A stretch of DNA of 64,000 bases from Aurantiacibacter poecillastricola. GTDB lineage: Bacteria > Pseudomonadota > Alphaproteobacteria > Sphingomonadales > Sphingomonadaceae. Shown here one piece after another: positions 21,055-30,382 of the stretch (position 1 is the stretch's first letter; the number at the start of each line of letters is the position of its first letter). Location of the stretch: contig NZ_JAVAMS010000003.1 of assembly GCF_030730945.1 (NCBI RefSeq), positions 313,856 through 377,855 on the forward strand, in the 5' to 3' direction. The notes under the pieces are model-generated. The model was not told the origin of the DNA and ran no database searches. It worked only from the letters and a program-made list of their open reading frames with translations. Made by a program: the position numbers and the translations under genes.

Positions 21055-22209
21055 ATGACCCGCTCCATCTCCCTCCTCGGCGCGACCGGCTCCATCGGCG
21101 ATTCCACGCTCGACCTGATCCGTGGCGATCGCGACAGCTGGAACGTCGTCGCGCTGAGCGCAAATTGCTCGGCCGAAAAGCTGGCGAAGCTGGCGATCGA
21201 ATTCGACGCCGAGATTGCGGTGGTGGGCGACGAGGCCTGTCTGCCTGAACTCAGGCAACACCTTTCCGGTACCTCCATCGAAGCCGCTGGCGGACAGCAA
21301 GCGCTGTGCGATGCGGCAGCTCGCCCGGTCGATATCACCGTTGCTGCCATCGTCGGCTGTGCAGGCCTCGCGCCCACCATGCGGGCCATTGAGCAAGGCA
21401 ACACCGTCGCGCTCGCCAACAAGGAAGCACTGGTTTCCGCGGGCGAGGTGATGACCGCAAAGGTCGCAGAACACGGCACCACGCTGTTGCCGGTCGACAG
21501 TGAGCACAATGCCATCTTCCAGTGCCTCACCGGAAATGATCTCGACGACGTGCGCTGGATTACGCTCACTGCCAGCGGAGGCCCGCTGCGCACCAAGTCG
21601 CTCGCCGAGCTGGAGGCAACGACGCCTGCCGAGGCCGTCGCCCACCCCAACTGGAGCATGGGCGCTAAGATCAGCGTCGATTCCGCCACGATGATGAACA
21701 AGGGGCTGGAATTCATCGAGGCGTTTCACCTCTTCCCCGTCGGGCTGGATAGGCTGCGCATCATCGTCCACCCGCAAAGCGTCATCCATTCGATGGTGGA
21801 ATATCGGGACGGATCCACGCTCGCCCAGCTGGGCCCGAGCGACATGCGTGTGCCCATCGCCTCGACGCTGGCCTGGCCTGCTCGCATGGATACGAATTGC
21901 AGGCCGCTGGACCTCGCCAGCATTGGCGAACTTAGCTTCTTTTCGCCTGACGAGGAGCGCTTTCCAGCAACCAGGCTGGCGCGCGAGGCTGCCCATGCAG
22001 GCGGCGGTACGCCTGCCGTGCTCAACGCCGCGAACGAAGTGGCGGTAGCCGCCTTTCTCGCCGGTCAGGTCAAGTTCACGCAAATTTCGGCAATATCTGC
22101 CAGAACCCTCGACAATTACGCGCCGCCCGCGCCAAACTCGCTCGACGACGTCCTCGCCGTCGATGCCGAGGCAAGGGCGCGCGCCTCGGAGATGCTGGAG
22201 ATCGCCTGA
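21055..22209 (+). CDS. dxr: 1-deoxy-D-xylulose-5-phosphate reductoisomerase
   Basis: A 384-residue NADPH enzyme catalysing the second step of the MEP isoprenoid pathway. It has SLLGATGSIGDSTLDLI (nucleotide binding), ANKEALVSAG, the metal and substrate motif LLPVDSEHNAIFQCL, and ITLTASGGPLRT. It starts one base after the cdsA stop. Its product route feeds UppS upstream. Confidence 0.97.
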   Translation: MTRSISLLGATGSIGDSTLDLIRGDRDSWNVVALSANCSAEKLAKLAIEFDAEIAVVGDEACLPELRQHLSGTSIEAAGGQQALCDAAARPVDITVAAIVGCAGLAPTMRAIEQGNTVALANKEALVSAGEVMTAKVAEHGTTLLPVDSEHNAIFQCLTGNDLDDVRWITLTASGGPLRTKSLAELEATTPAEAVAHPNWSMGAKISVDSATMMNKGLEFIEAFHLFPVGLDRLRIIVHPQSVIHSMVEYRDGSTLAQLGPSDMRVPIASTLAWPARMDTNCRPLDLASIGELSFFSPDEERFPATRLAREAAHAGGGTPAVLNAANEVAVAAFLAGQVKFTQISAISARTLDNYAPPAPNSLDDVLAVDAEARARASEMLEIA

Positions 22210-22212
22210 CCC

Positions 22213-23334
22213 ATGTTGGAAAATCCGCCCTTCTGGCTTTATATCGTCGGATTCCTGCTGATGCTCGGCCCGCTGGTCGTGCTGCACGAGCTCGGCCACT
22301 ATCTTGTAGGCCGCTGGTTCGGCGTAGGGGCGGAGGCCTTCTCCGTCGGCTTCGGCAAGGAAGTGGCGGGCTTTACGGACAAGCGCGGCACTCGCTGGAA
22401 ACTCTCGGCCCTGCCGCTTGGTGGCTACGTGCAGTTCCAGGGCGACATGAACCCCGCCAGCCAGCCCGATCCGGACAAGCCAGCGCGCGAGGGCGATTTC
22501 CAGACCGCTCCGTTGTGGCAGAAGGCGCTGATCGTTGCCGCCGGCCCGGTGGCGAACGTGCTTGTTGCGCTGGCTATATTCGCGGCTTTTTTCATGGCGA
22601 TCGGAAAGCCCGTGCCCAGCGATCCGCTACAGGAAAGCACCATTGCCGCCTTCGCTGAAGAGTCGCCGGCTCGCGAGGCCGGGCTTCAGGTGGGCGACCG
22701 CATCCTCTCAATCGAAGGGGAGGAGATGGGCTCGTTCCAGGAAGTGCAGCAGGCTATTTTCCTCTATCCCAATCGTGAGCTCGATATCACCGTGGTTCGT
22801 GACGGCGCTGAGGTCACGATTCCCGTCACTACCCGCGCAGAGCAGATAACCGATCGTTTCGGCAACGAGTCTACCATCGGCCTGATCGGCGTGGAGGGGC
22901 AACCGAGCGAGCGTATTTTCGAACCGGTTGGCCTTTTCAGCGCCATCGGCCTTGCCTGGCAGCAATGCCTCGACACGGTAGACATGATGGTAACCGGGAT
23001 CGCCCAGATCTTCATGGGCGAGCGCTCCGTGAAGGAGCTGGGCGGCCCCATCACCATTGCCAAGGTTTCGGGCGAGCAGCTCAGCCTCGGCTGGCTCGAA
23101 TTCACGAGTTTCGCCGCTTTGATTTCACTTAACTTGGCGTTCATCAACCTCCTGCCAATCCCCATGCTCGATGGCGGACACCTGGCTTTTTATGCGGTCG
23201 AAGCGGTCCGCCGGAAGCCAGCAAGTGCGCAAAGTCAAGAATGGGCATTTCGTACCGGCATGGCTCTCGTGCTGGCACTGATGCTCTTCGTGACGATCAT
23301 CGATATTGCCAAGTTGCCATTGTTCGGTAGCTAG
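22213..23334 (+). CDS. rseP: Site-2 intramembrane zinc metalloprotease RseP
   Basis: A 373-residue membrane protein. The zinc site HELGH is at residues 25-29 in the first helix. A PDZ domain spans about residues 125-200 (ESPAREAGLQVGDRILSIEG). The third metal ligand motif is NLLPIPMLDGGHL. In the family it cleaves anti-sigma factors and remnant signal peptides in the inner membrane. It lies directly between dxr and bamA, the usual envelope cluster. Confidence 0.95.
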   Translation: MLENPPFWLYIVGFLLMLGPLVVLHELGHYLVGRWFGVGAEAFSVGFGKEVAGFTDKRGTRWKLSALPLGGYVQFQGDMNPASQPDPDKPAREGDFQTAPLWQKALIVAAGPVANVLVALAIFAAFFMAIGKPVPSDPLQESTIAAFAEESPAREAGLQVGDRILSIEGEEMGSFQEVQQAIFLYPNRELDITVVRDGAEVTIPVTTRAEQITDRFGNESTIGLIGVEGQPSERIFEPVGLFSAIGLAWQQCLDTVDMMVTGIAQIFMGERSVKELGGPITIAKVSGEQLSLGWLEFTSFAALISLNLAFINLLPIPMLDGGHLAFYAVEAVRRKPASAQSQEWAFRTGMALVLALMLFVTIIDIAKLPLFGS

Positions 23335-23529
23335 GCCGCCTGAGTATAGCGGGGAAAGGACCACACTTATCACGTGAATTGCGGCAACTTGGCTTGATTG
23401 CCTTGACGGCATCGGGCAAGGGCGCGGCTCGCGTGAGAAACCGGAAATTGCCATGGGTCCTTCTCGGGGGCGGATCATACGGCATTACGGTTTCGCGGAA
23501 ACGCAGGTGTCGAGACAAGTGGACGGATA

Positions 23530-26244
23530 ATGGGTTCCAAGGCCAGGACGATTTTCACCGGGCGGTACGCCGCTACCCTTCTAGGATGCACGATGCTCGC
23601 CGGGCTACCTGCACAGGTACTCGCGCAGGATGAGGGCGCGGACGCCGCGCCCGCCTCCGAGGCGAGGCCGCAGGAGGAACAGCCAGCATCCGTGCCTGCG
23701 CCAGCACAGGCGCAGCAGGAAGAGGGCGAGATCATCCGCACCATCACGGTTTCTGGCGCCCAGCGGTTGGAGCCAGACACGATCGTGTCCTACATCCAGC
23801 TGCGTCCGGGTATGGTCTACACAGCGGCTGCGGCTGACCAGGCGCTGATCGATCTCGCCAATACCGAGCTTTTTGCGGACTTCTCGATCGCCTTCAACGA
23901 GGACACGGGCGCCGTGGTTATCGAGGTCGAGGAAAACCCGATCATCAACCGCATCATCCTCGAAGGCAATCGCCGCATCGACAATGAGGAGATCCTGCCC
24001 GAGATTAACCTCGCGCCCCGTCAGATCTTCACCCGGAGTCGCGTGCGCGCCGACGTTGCCCGTATCATCGAGTTGTACAAGCGCCAGGGCCGCTTCGCCG
24101 CGACGGTGGAGCCCCAGATGGTCATGCTCGACCAGAACCGCGTGGATGTGATCTTCGAGATTTCTGAGGGTCCCAAGTCCAAGGTTCGACAGATCAACAT
24201 TATCGGCAACGAGGTGTTTTCCGACGGCGACTTGCGTGACGAGATGGTGACGCGCGAAGCCAGTCTCTTCGCGATCTTCAGCTCCAATACCAGCTACGAT
24301 CCCGATCGCCTCGCATTCGACCAGCAGAAGCTGCGCCAGTTCTACCTCACCGAAGGTTATGCCGATTTCCGCGTCGTCTCGGCCGTCGCCGAACTGACCC
24401 CGGACAAGCGGGACTTCATCATCACCTACGTGGTGGAAGAGGGCGAGCGCTACACTTTCGGCGATGTCGAAGTAGTCAGCCAGCTCCGCGATTTCAGTTC
24501 CGAGCGACTCTCTGCCGGCCTCACCATGTCGGAAGGCGACTGGTACAATGCCGAGCTGGTCGACCAGACGATCGAAGGGCTGCAAGAAACCGCCGGCGCC
24601 TTCGGCTATGCTTTTGCCGACGTTCGTCCGCGCATCTCCCGCAATCCCGAAGATCGCACGATGGACGTGACCTTCACCGTGTCCGACGCTCCGCGCGTCT
24701 ATGTCGAAGCGATCGAGATCAACGGCAATACGCTGACCCAGGACAAGGTGATCCGGCGCGAGTTCCGACTTGCGGAAGGGGACGCCTTCAGTTCGCTGCA
24801 GGTTGCCCGTACGTCCGCGCGCATCAACTCGCTGGGCTATTTCCAAGAGAATTTCGAAGTCGAGCAGGTCGAGGGTTCCAGCCCTGACCGCATCATCCTG
24901 CAGGCTAACGTGCAGGAAGAGCCGACCGGCGAGCTTTCGCTCTCGGCGGGCTTTTCTTCGCTCGAAAGCTTCATCTTCAACGGATCCATCCGGCAGAACA
25001 ACTTCCGCGGCCGCGGTCAGACGATTGGCCTCGGCGTCAACTATTCGCGTTATTCGCGTAGCGCCAATATCAGCTTCACCGAGCCTAAGGTGTTCGACCG
25101 CGACATCGCGCTTGGTTTCGACATCTACCGGCAGGATTACAACAACGGCTACTTCGACCGCGATAATGCGACGTACGAACAGGCCACCACCGGTATCTCG
25201 CTGCGCGTCGGCGTGCCGCTCACCGAGTATATGAGCTTGCTGGGCAGCTACACGCTGAACTACCAGGAAGTGACTGTCGCCGAGGAGCAGTTCTTCGCCG
25301 ACTTCGACGGTGACGGCGTCGCGCAGTGCGAACCGCTCTTGGCGGGCCGCTATCTTTGCGATGCGCTGGGTGACCGGCTGCAATCGATCCTCGGACTCTC
25401 GCTCACCTATTCCACGCTCGACAGCCGCGTGCGTCCGACGCGCGGCGAGAACGTGGTGGCCAGCGTTCAGTTTGCCGGTGCAGGGGGCGATACGCGCTAT
25501 GTCCGTACGCGCCTGAATGCGTCCAAATACTGGCCGCTAGGGTCGGGCTTCATCGGCTCTGTGCGGCTTGAGGGCGGCTATATCAACGGCCTTGGTGACG
25601 ACGTGCTGCTGACGGATCGCTTCTTCCTTGGGGAAGGACAGATCCGCGGCTTCGACATTCGCGGTGTCGGTCCCCGCGTGGTGCGCCGTTTCTACGAGCC
25701 CGACGCCGATGGCAATCAGGTGCTCATCCCGCTGGGCGACGACCGCAACCAGGACGATGCGCTGGGCGGCGAGGCTTACTATCTCGCTCGCGCTGAGCTG
25801 GAGATCCCGCTGGGGTCCGGCGCTCGTGAACTCGGGCTGCGACCGTCGATCTTCGTCGATGTCGGCTCGGTCTTCAATGTCGACGAGCCCACGCTGACGC
25901 AGAGCCCCTTGCCTGATGGCCTTTTCATCCCGCAGCGCGATGGAGACGGCAACCCGCTCTACGCGCAGACGGTGCTTGGCAATAACGGCCAGATTATTTC
26001 CACGCAGATCGTGACGAATCCGGTTGGGCCCGACGGGCGTCTGAACCAGCCTGTTGGTCGACAGCTGCCGCCCTTCGTCGAGGAATTCCTGGGCGACACC
26101 CCGTCACCGCGTGTCACCGCCGGCGTAGGCGTGAACTGGAACTCCCCCTTCGGTCCGTTCAGGATCGATGTAGCTTACGATGTGCTATCGGAGCGCGGGG
26201 ACGAAACCAAAACCTTCTCCTTCAATGTAGGAACGCAATTCTGA
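23530..26244 (+). CDS. bamA: Outer membrane protein assembly factor BamA
   Basis: A 904-residue Omp85 protein, somewhat longer than the E. coli form. It has a Sec signal peptide (…GLPAQVLAQ, cleavage near residue 35), an acidic/proline/glutamine linker (~residues 36-65), five POTRA repeats (first IIRTITVSGAQRLEPDTIVSY) and a C-terminal beta-barrel. The barrel contains the loop-6 region FFLGEGQIRGFDIRGVGPR (xRGF/Y motif as IRGF) and ends FSFNVGTQF with a terminal phenylalanine. It inserts outer membrane proteins. A 195-base gap upstream may hold its own promoter. Confidence 0.96.
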   Translation: MGSKARTIFTGRYAATLLGCTMLAGLPAQVLAQDEGADAAPASEARPQEEQPASVPAPAQAQQEEGEIIRTITVSGAQRLEPDTIVSYIQLRPGMVYTAAAADQALIDLANTELFADFSIAFNEDTGAVVIEVEENPIINRIILEGNRRIDNEEILPEINLAPRQIFTRSRVRADVARIIELYKRQGRFAATVEPQMVMLDQNRVDVIFEISEGPKSKVRQINIIGNEVFSDGDLRDEMVTREASLFAIFSSNTSYDPDRLAFDQQKLRQFYLTEGYADFRVVSAVAELTPDKRDFIITYVVEEGERYTFGDVEVVSQLRDFSSERLSAGLTMSEGDWYNAELVDQTIEGLQETAGAFGYAFADVRPRISRNPEDRTMDVTFTVSDAPRVYVEAIEINGNTLTQDKVIRREFRLAEGDAFSSLQVARTSARINSLGYFQENFEVEQVEGSSPDRIILQANVQEEPTGELSLSAGFSSLESFIFNGSIRQNNFRGRGQTIGLGVNYSRYSRSANISFTEPKVFDRDIALGFDIYRQDYNNGYFDRDNATYEQATTGISLRVGVPLTEYMSLLGSYTLNYQEVTVAEEQFFADFDGDGVAQCEPLLAGRYLCDALGDRLQSILGLSLTYSTLDSRVRPTRGENVVASVQFAGAGGDTRYVRTRLNASKYWPLGSGFIGSVRLEGGYINGLGDDVLLTDRFFLGEGQIRGFDIRGVGPRVVRRFYEPDADGNQVLIPLGDDRNQDDALGGEAYYLARAELEIPLGSGARELGLRPSIFVDVGSVFNVDEPTLTQSPLPDGLFIPQRDGDGNPLYAQTVLGNNGQIISTQIVTNPVGPDGRLNQPVGRQLPPFVEEFLGDTPSPRVTAGVGVNWNSPFGPFRIDVAYDVLSERGDETKTFSFNVGTQF

Positions 26245-26930
26245 TGACCTTTACTCTCAACACCGCCATGAAAGCCGCGCTTGCCGCCGCCGGGGTTGCC
26301 CTTGCAACTCCTGCCGCCGCGCAGGTGAACGGCATGGCCACGGCCGACATCACCGCCGCCGTGATTGGATCGCAGGCTTTCCAGACCGGCTTTCAGCAGA
26401 TCTCCACCCAGTACGAATCGCAGCGCAGCACCATCGAACAGCGCCAACAGCAGCGCCAGCAGCTGATCCAGACCTTCGACACCAACGGTGACGGGCAGCT
26501 TGACCAGACGGAGCAGCAGGCCACGCAGGACGCCAGCAACACCACAGTGCAGCAGATCCAGGCGATCGACCGGGAGATGAGCCAGCTGCAGCAGCCCATC
26601 AATCGCGCGCGCGTCTACGTGGTGCAGCAGGTCGCCCAGAATTATTCGGCTGCGTTGCAGCAGGTCATTTCCGACAACAACATCCAGTTCGTGATTTCGC
26701 CCGATGCGCTGGTCTACGGTCCGGAAGCTGCCGACATCACCTCGAATATTGTGACTGCGCTTAACACCCGCGTGCCTAGCGCGCAGATCACTCCGCCCGC
26801 CGACTGGCAGCCGTCCGAAGCCGCGGTGAACCTCTACCAGCAGATCCAGCAGCTTCTGATGATCTCGGCCATGCAGCAGCAACAGCAAGCCGCTGGCGGA
26901 CAGCAGGCGCCTGCGACCACGGGCCGTTAA
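26244..26930 (+). CDS. skp: OmpH/Skp-like periplasmic chaperone
   Basis: A 228-residue protein with a signal peptide (…AATPAAAQ) and a central helical, glutamine-rich segment ([20 protein letters not shown] to [23 protein letters not shown]) typical of OmpH/Skp chaperones that escort unfolded outer membrane proteins to BamA. The C-terminal tail is Q-rich. It overlaps bamA by one base (TGATG), which supports coupled translation. Confidence 0.9.
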   Translation: MTFTLNTAMKAALAAAGVALATPAAAQVNGMATADITAAVIGSQAFQTGFQQISTQYESQRSTIEQRQQQRQQLIQTFDTNGDGQLDQTEQQATQDASNTTVQQIQAIDREMSQLQQPINRARVYVVQQVAQNYSAALQQVISDNNIQFVISPDALVYGPEAADITSNIVTALNTRVPSAQITPPADWQPSEAAVNLYQQIQQLLMISAMQQQQQAAGGQQAPATTGR

Positions 26931-26952
26931 GAGCAGCGAAAGGGGCAGGGCC

Positions 26953-27396
26953 ATGAGCGAACAGCAAGACTACGACGTCGTCCGCATCCTCGAGGCCCTG
27001 CCGCATCGCTACCCGCTGCTATTGGTCGACCGTGTGACCGACCTTGTGAAAGGTGAGAGCATCACGGCGATCAAGGGTGTAACCATGAACGAGCAGTTCT
27101 TTCAGGGCCACTTCCCCGGCCGCCCGATCATGCCCGGTGTCCTCCAGATCGAGGCGCTGGCGCAAGCTAGCGGTATCCTTGGCATCGAGACGCTGGAACT
27201 CGCCGGCACCGGCAAGCTCGTCTATTTCATGGCCATCGAGAGCGCCAAGTTCCGCGCTCCGGTTGAGCCGGGGTGTCTCCTCACGTTGGAGAGTCGTTTC
27301 ACTCAGCAGCGCAGCAAGGTGTGCAAGTTCGACTGCAAGGCGAGTGTCGAAGGCAAGGTCACCTGCGAAGTCTCCATCACGGCAATGATCGCCTGA
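26953..27396 (+). CDS. fabZ: 3-hydroxyacyl-[acyl-carrier-protein] dehydratase
   Basis: A 147-residue hotdog-fold enzyme with [13 protein letters not shown] and the active-site segment [20 protein letters not shown] (H53, E67). It dehydrates 3-hydroxyacyl-ACP in fatty acid synthesis. In LPS-making bacteria fabZ is flanked by lpxD, lpxA and lpxB; none of these is here. Confidence 0.96.
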   Translation: MSEQQDYDVVRILEALPHRYPLLLVDRVTDLVKGESITAIKGVTMNEQFFQGHFPGRPIMPGVLQIEALAQASGILGIETLELAGTGKLVYFMAIESAKFRAPVEPGCLLTLESRFTQQRSKVCKFDCKASVEGKVTCEVSITAMIA

Positions 27397-27555
27397 ATCC
27401 ATTCGACCGCGCTTTTGCAGGTTCGCCCGTTTGAGCGGGGCAGGATCTTGTGATTGACCTTGCAATGATCCGCCTGCCTCGTTAAAGGCGCGCCTTTCCG
27501 AAATTCCTTCCATCTGCAGGCCGGTCGGAACCGGCTGAACGCAAAGGACAATGCC

Positions 27556-27786
27556 ATGAAGGCCGATACGCATCCCGATTATCACATGATCACGGTCAAG
27601 ATGACTGATGGTACGGAGTTCCAGACGCGCTCCACGTGGGGCAGCGAAGGCGATACGCTCACGCTGGAAATCGATCCCACCAGCCACCCGGCATGGACCG
27701 GTGGTCAGCGCCAGGTCGACCAGGGCGGCCGCGTCGCGCAGTTCAACAAGCGTTTCGGCGGCATCAAGCTGGGCGGCAAGAAGTAG
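27556..27786 (+). CDS. rpmE: 50S ribosomal protein L31
   Basis: A 76-residue bL31: [45 protein letters not shown] and a RFNKRFGG-like end ([16 protein letters not shown]). It has no cysteines, so it is the zinc-free type. It is closed by a strong terminator. Confidence 0.95.
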   Translation: MKADTHPDYHMITVKMTDGTEFQTRSTWGSEGDTLTLEIDPTSHPAWTGGQRQVDQGGRVAQFNKRFGGIKLGGKK

Positions 27787-27816
27787 ATCTTCGGGGCCAG
27801 CAGTGAAGTTTATGGG

Positions 27817-27846
27817 AAGGGCGGTCCGATCGGGCCGCCCTTTTCA
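27817..27846 (+). terminator. Rho-independent terminator after rpmE
   Basis: An 11-bp stem AAGGGCGGTCC/GGGCCGCCCTT (one wobble) with a four- to five-base loop and TTTT tail, between rpmE and the converging GFA gene. Confidence 0.9.
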
Positions 27847-27848
27847 TT

Positions 27849-28268
27849 TCAGTCGACCAGTCTCTCGTAGCGCATGACCCCGAGGTAGACCGATTCCCCG
27901 GTATCCATCGGATGGTTCTGACCATCGAACACTGGCACTTCCTCGAAATCGTAGATCGTCATCGAATCGATACAAGCGATGTTTATGCCGTATTTATCCG
28001 GATCCGAACGGGTCTGGTGGAAGGGATGGATGCCGCAGTTCGAGCAGAAACGGTGCTTCGCCGCACCCGAGCCGAACGTGTAGAGCGTCAGCGCATCCTC
28101 ACCGCTGGTGACCTCTAGCGCAGCGAGCGGGACGTCGAGCATCACCACGCCCTTCATCGCGCAGATGGTGCAGTTGCACCGGCGGATGGTCGGGCTTTCC
28201 GGCAAATTCACAGTGAAGCGCACTGTCCCGCAGTGACATCCGCCCGTGTGCTTCTCGCTCATCGTCAT
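27849..28268 (-). CDS. GFA family protein (glutathione-dependent formaldehyde-activating enzyme-like)
   Basis: A 139-residue protein with the zinc-binding cysteine pattern of the family: GGCHCGTVRF, RRCNCTICAMKG and RFCSNCGIHPFHQ. The ATG at 28268 overlaps the stop of the upstream dioxygenase gene as ATGA, so the two are translationally coupled. The family name comes from one studied member; most members, including this one, have no proven reaction. Confidence 0.88.
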   Translation of the reverse strand: MTMSEKHTGGCHCGTVRFTVNLPESPTIRRCNCTICAMKGVVMLDVPLAALEVTSGEDALTLYTFGSGAAKHRFCSNCGIHPFHQTRSDPDKYGINIACIDSMTIYDFEEVPVFDGQNHPMDTGESVYLGVMRYERLVD

Positions 28269-28897
28269 CCCCAGGGCTTCTCGCGATACCATTTGGTTAT
28301 CACGTATTTCACGCCTTTGCGCACTTTCATTCCATGATGGAGGGTGGCTGCGTTGAGCGAACCGTCCGGGCGGCGATTGTCCCAACACAGGAGCTTGCCG
28401 GTCTCCGGCTGGAAGGTTTTGCCGATCACCTTGAAGCGCGTGCCACCGCCAGCGGCGACCGCGTTCAGGTAGATCATGAAAGTCCAGGTCCGGTTCCCCG
28501 CCACATTGCAGAACTTCGCGAAATCCACACCCTGTGGTTCGAAATAGTCCGTATGCGGCTTGAACTCCTGCCCTTCTGCATAACGCTGGCCCTGCACTGG
28601 CTCGCCATGCGCCGGATCGATGCCGTTCAACGCGAAGAGCTTGTCTTCCAATTCCTTGACTGCAGGCTCCGAAGCCGAGAGGTCGCAGGTCTCGCTTGTT
28701 CGGAAGTAATCGTCGCCATTGGGATCGGCGATGGTCGAAGGTCGTCGATCCTTGTCGATCAGGTCGATCAACCGCTCGCAAAGGTCCGGCGTGAGAAAGC
28801 GCGGGCAATCGAGCAAGGTCAGGCGCTGCGTGGGAATGCGGCGCACGCCTTGATGGCGAAGCAGGATATCGGGTGAGGTATCTGCCGGATTCGTCAT
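28265..28897 (-). CDS. 2-oxoglutarate/Fe(II) oxygenase, prolyl 4-hydroxylase-like
   Basis: A 210-residue protein in which the double-stranded beta-helix core is visible: the iron ligands HTD in EFKPHTDYFEP and a distal histidine in AATLHHGMKVRKGVKYVITKWY, followed by the lysine that would bind 2-oxoglutarate. WTFMIYLNAVAAGGGTRF matches the P4H alpha-subunit-like family. The start at 28897 has AAGGGTGA upstream. The substrate is unknown. Confidence 0.87.
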   Translation of the reverse strand: MTNPADTSPDILLRHQGVRRIPTQRLTLLDCPRFLTPDLCERLIDLIDKDRRPSTIADPNGDDYFRTSETCDLSASEPAVKELEDKLFALNGIDPAHGEPVQGQRYAEGQEFKPHTDYFEPQGVDFAKFCNVAGNRTWTFMIYLNAVAAGGGTRFKVIGKTFQPETGKLLCWDNRRPDGSLNAATLHHGMKVRKGVKYVITKWYREKPWG

Positions 28898-28922
28898 GGA
28901 ATCACCCTTTAACGGCCACCAA

Positions 28923-28950
28923 TTGACGTTCAACCCTGCGTAATTATCTT
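28923..28950 (+). promoter_or_regulatory. Candidate promoter upstream of tRNA-His
   Basis: TTGACG (28923-28928), a 16-base spacer and TATCTT (28945-28950), on the plus strand about 140 bases before tRNA-His. The match is fair and the distance is long. Confidence 0.3.
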
Positions 28951-29090
28951 GCGTCTCCCAGGTTTCGAAGCACTTTTCGCTTTGCAGGGGGAGCGAGTTG
29001 TGCAACAGGCCAGCCCCTATGCGGAATGCGGCTTGACCGCAGCACGCAACCCCCTAACAGGCCGCCTCTCGGCATATGTGCCTGGCTTGT

Positions 29091-29168
29091 GGCGATCGTA
29101 GCTCAGTTGGTTAGAGCGCCGGTTTGTGGTACCGGAGGTCGCGGGTTCGAACCCCGTCGATCGCCCCA
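29091..29168 (+). tRNA. tRNA-His (anticodon GTG)
   Basis: A complete cloverleaf with the histidine-specific extra G-1 at 29091 pairing with C73 (29165), acceptor GCGATCG/CGATCGC, anticodon stem CCGGT/ACCGG with loop TTGTGGT, the T-arm GGGTTCGAACCCC, and an encoded CCA at 29166-29168. Confidence 0.97.
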
Positions 29169-29221
29169 TTTCTCCCAGCATTTCTGCCTTTTGGTACATG
29201 CGCACAGCAAGGGCGAGGGTA

Positions 29222-30283
29222 ATGGCGGCATTCTGGAGCGAACCCGACTGGGACGAACACGAGCGCGTCGAGGTGGTGCATGACCGCGCTTCTGGCCTCA
29301 CCGCCATCATCGCGCTACATTCCACACATCTCGGCCCGGCGGCGGGCGGTACCCGTTTCTGGCATTATGCTGACCCGGCCAATGCCATGCGCGATGCCCT
29401 GCGCCTCTCACGTGGGATGAGCTATAAGAACGCCATGGCGAACTTGCCAATGGGCGGGGGCAAGGCCGTCGTCCTGCTCGACAAGGATGGCCGCAAGACC
29501 GAATCCATGCTGCACGCTTTCGGCGATGCCGTGGAGGCGATGGACGGGCGCTATGTCACTGCCGAAGACGTTGGCGCCACGGAGACGGACATGGTCGCCA
29601 TCCACTCGCGTACGCAGCACGTATGCGGTCTTCCCGCAGATGCCGGGGACGCGGGCGGCGACCCCGGGCCGTTCACCGCGATGGGTATCTATCACGGCAT
29701 CAAGGCCGCAGTCGCACGCAAGCTCGGCAAGGATTCGATGCAGGGCGTGCGTGTTGCCATCCAGGGGTGCGGTTCGGTCGGCGGCGGTGTCACGAAGCTG
29801 CTTGCCAAGGACGGCGCGCGCCTGACCCTTTCCGACATCGACGAGAAGCGCGCTGCGCAGATGGCGGACGAATTGGGCGGCAAGGCGGTCAGTCCGGAGC
29901 AGGCGATGGGTACGCCTTGCGATGTTTTCAGTCCAAATGCGCTGGGTGCGATCCTCGATGATGCGGGCATCGCCCAGCTCGACTGCGCGATTGTGGCGGG
30001 CGGTGCGAACAACCAGCTCGCCCGGCCCGAGCATGGACAGATGCTGCACGATCGCGGTATTCTCTATGCTCCCGATTACGTCATCAATGCAGGTGGCATC
30101 ATCAATGTCAGCTACGAGTATCTGTGTCGCCGCGAAGGGACGCCTTGCGATATCAACGAGGTGCGCAAGCGCATTGCACAAATTCCAGGTCGCCTGAACG
30201 AGATCTGGGCCGAAAGCGAAAAGTCGTCGCGCCCCGCGAACGAGGTGGCAGACGCGATGGCGCAGGCGCTCATCGGACGCTGA
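29222..30283 (+). CDS. Leucine-type amino acid dehydrogenase (Glu/Leu/Phe/Val family)
   Basis: A 353-residue NAD-dependent oxidative deaminase. The catalytic region LPMGGGKAVVLLD places K81 as the general base, with K69 in MSYKNAMANL for substrate carboxylate, spaced as in leucine dehydrogenase. YVTAEDVGATETDM and the Rossmann loop VAIQGCGSVGGGV follow. The short length (about 350) fits leucine/valine dehydrogenase rather than glutamate dehydrogenase. The ATG at 29222 has a GAGGG site; upstream in-frame codons run back into tRNA-His. It would feed branched-chain amino acid breakdown. Confidence 0.9.
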   Translation: MAAFWSEPDWDEHERVEVVHDRASGLTAIIALHSTHLGPAAGGTRFWHYADPANAMRDALRLSRGMSYKNAMANLPMGGGKAVVLLDKDGRKTESMLHAFGDAVEAMDGRYVTAEDVGATETDMVAIHSRTQHVCGLPADAGDAGGDPGPFTAMGIYHGIKAAVARKLGKDSMQGVRVAIQGCGSVGGGVTKLLAKDGARLTLSDIDEKRAAQMADELGGKAVSPEQAMGTPCDVFSPNALGAILDDAGIAQLDCAIVAGGANNQLARPEHGQMLHDRGILYAPDYVINAGGIINVSYEYLCRREGTPCDINEVRKRIAQIPGRLNEIWAESEKSSRPANEVADAMAQALIGR

Positions 30284-30302
30284 TCGGTTGCACGAGGACG
30301 AT

Positions 30303-30322
30303 CGGCAAGACTGCCGGGTTTT
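30303..30322 (+). terminator. Possible weak terminator before ccmC
   Basis: A five-base stem CGGCA/TGCCG with a four-base loop, followed by GGTTTT. It lies in the 99-base gap between the dehydrogenase and ccmC. Confidence 0.35.
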
Positions 30323-30382
30323 GCTTGTCCGCACCGGCTGTGGCTGTAAAAGGCGAAGCGAGAGAGTGACTTTGTCCGAAAT

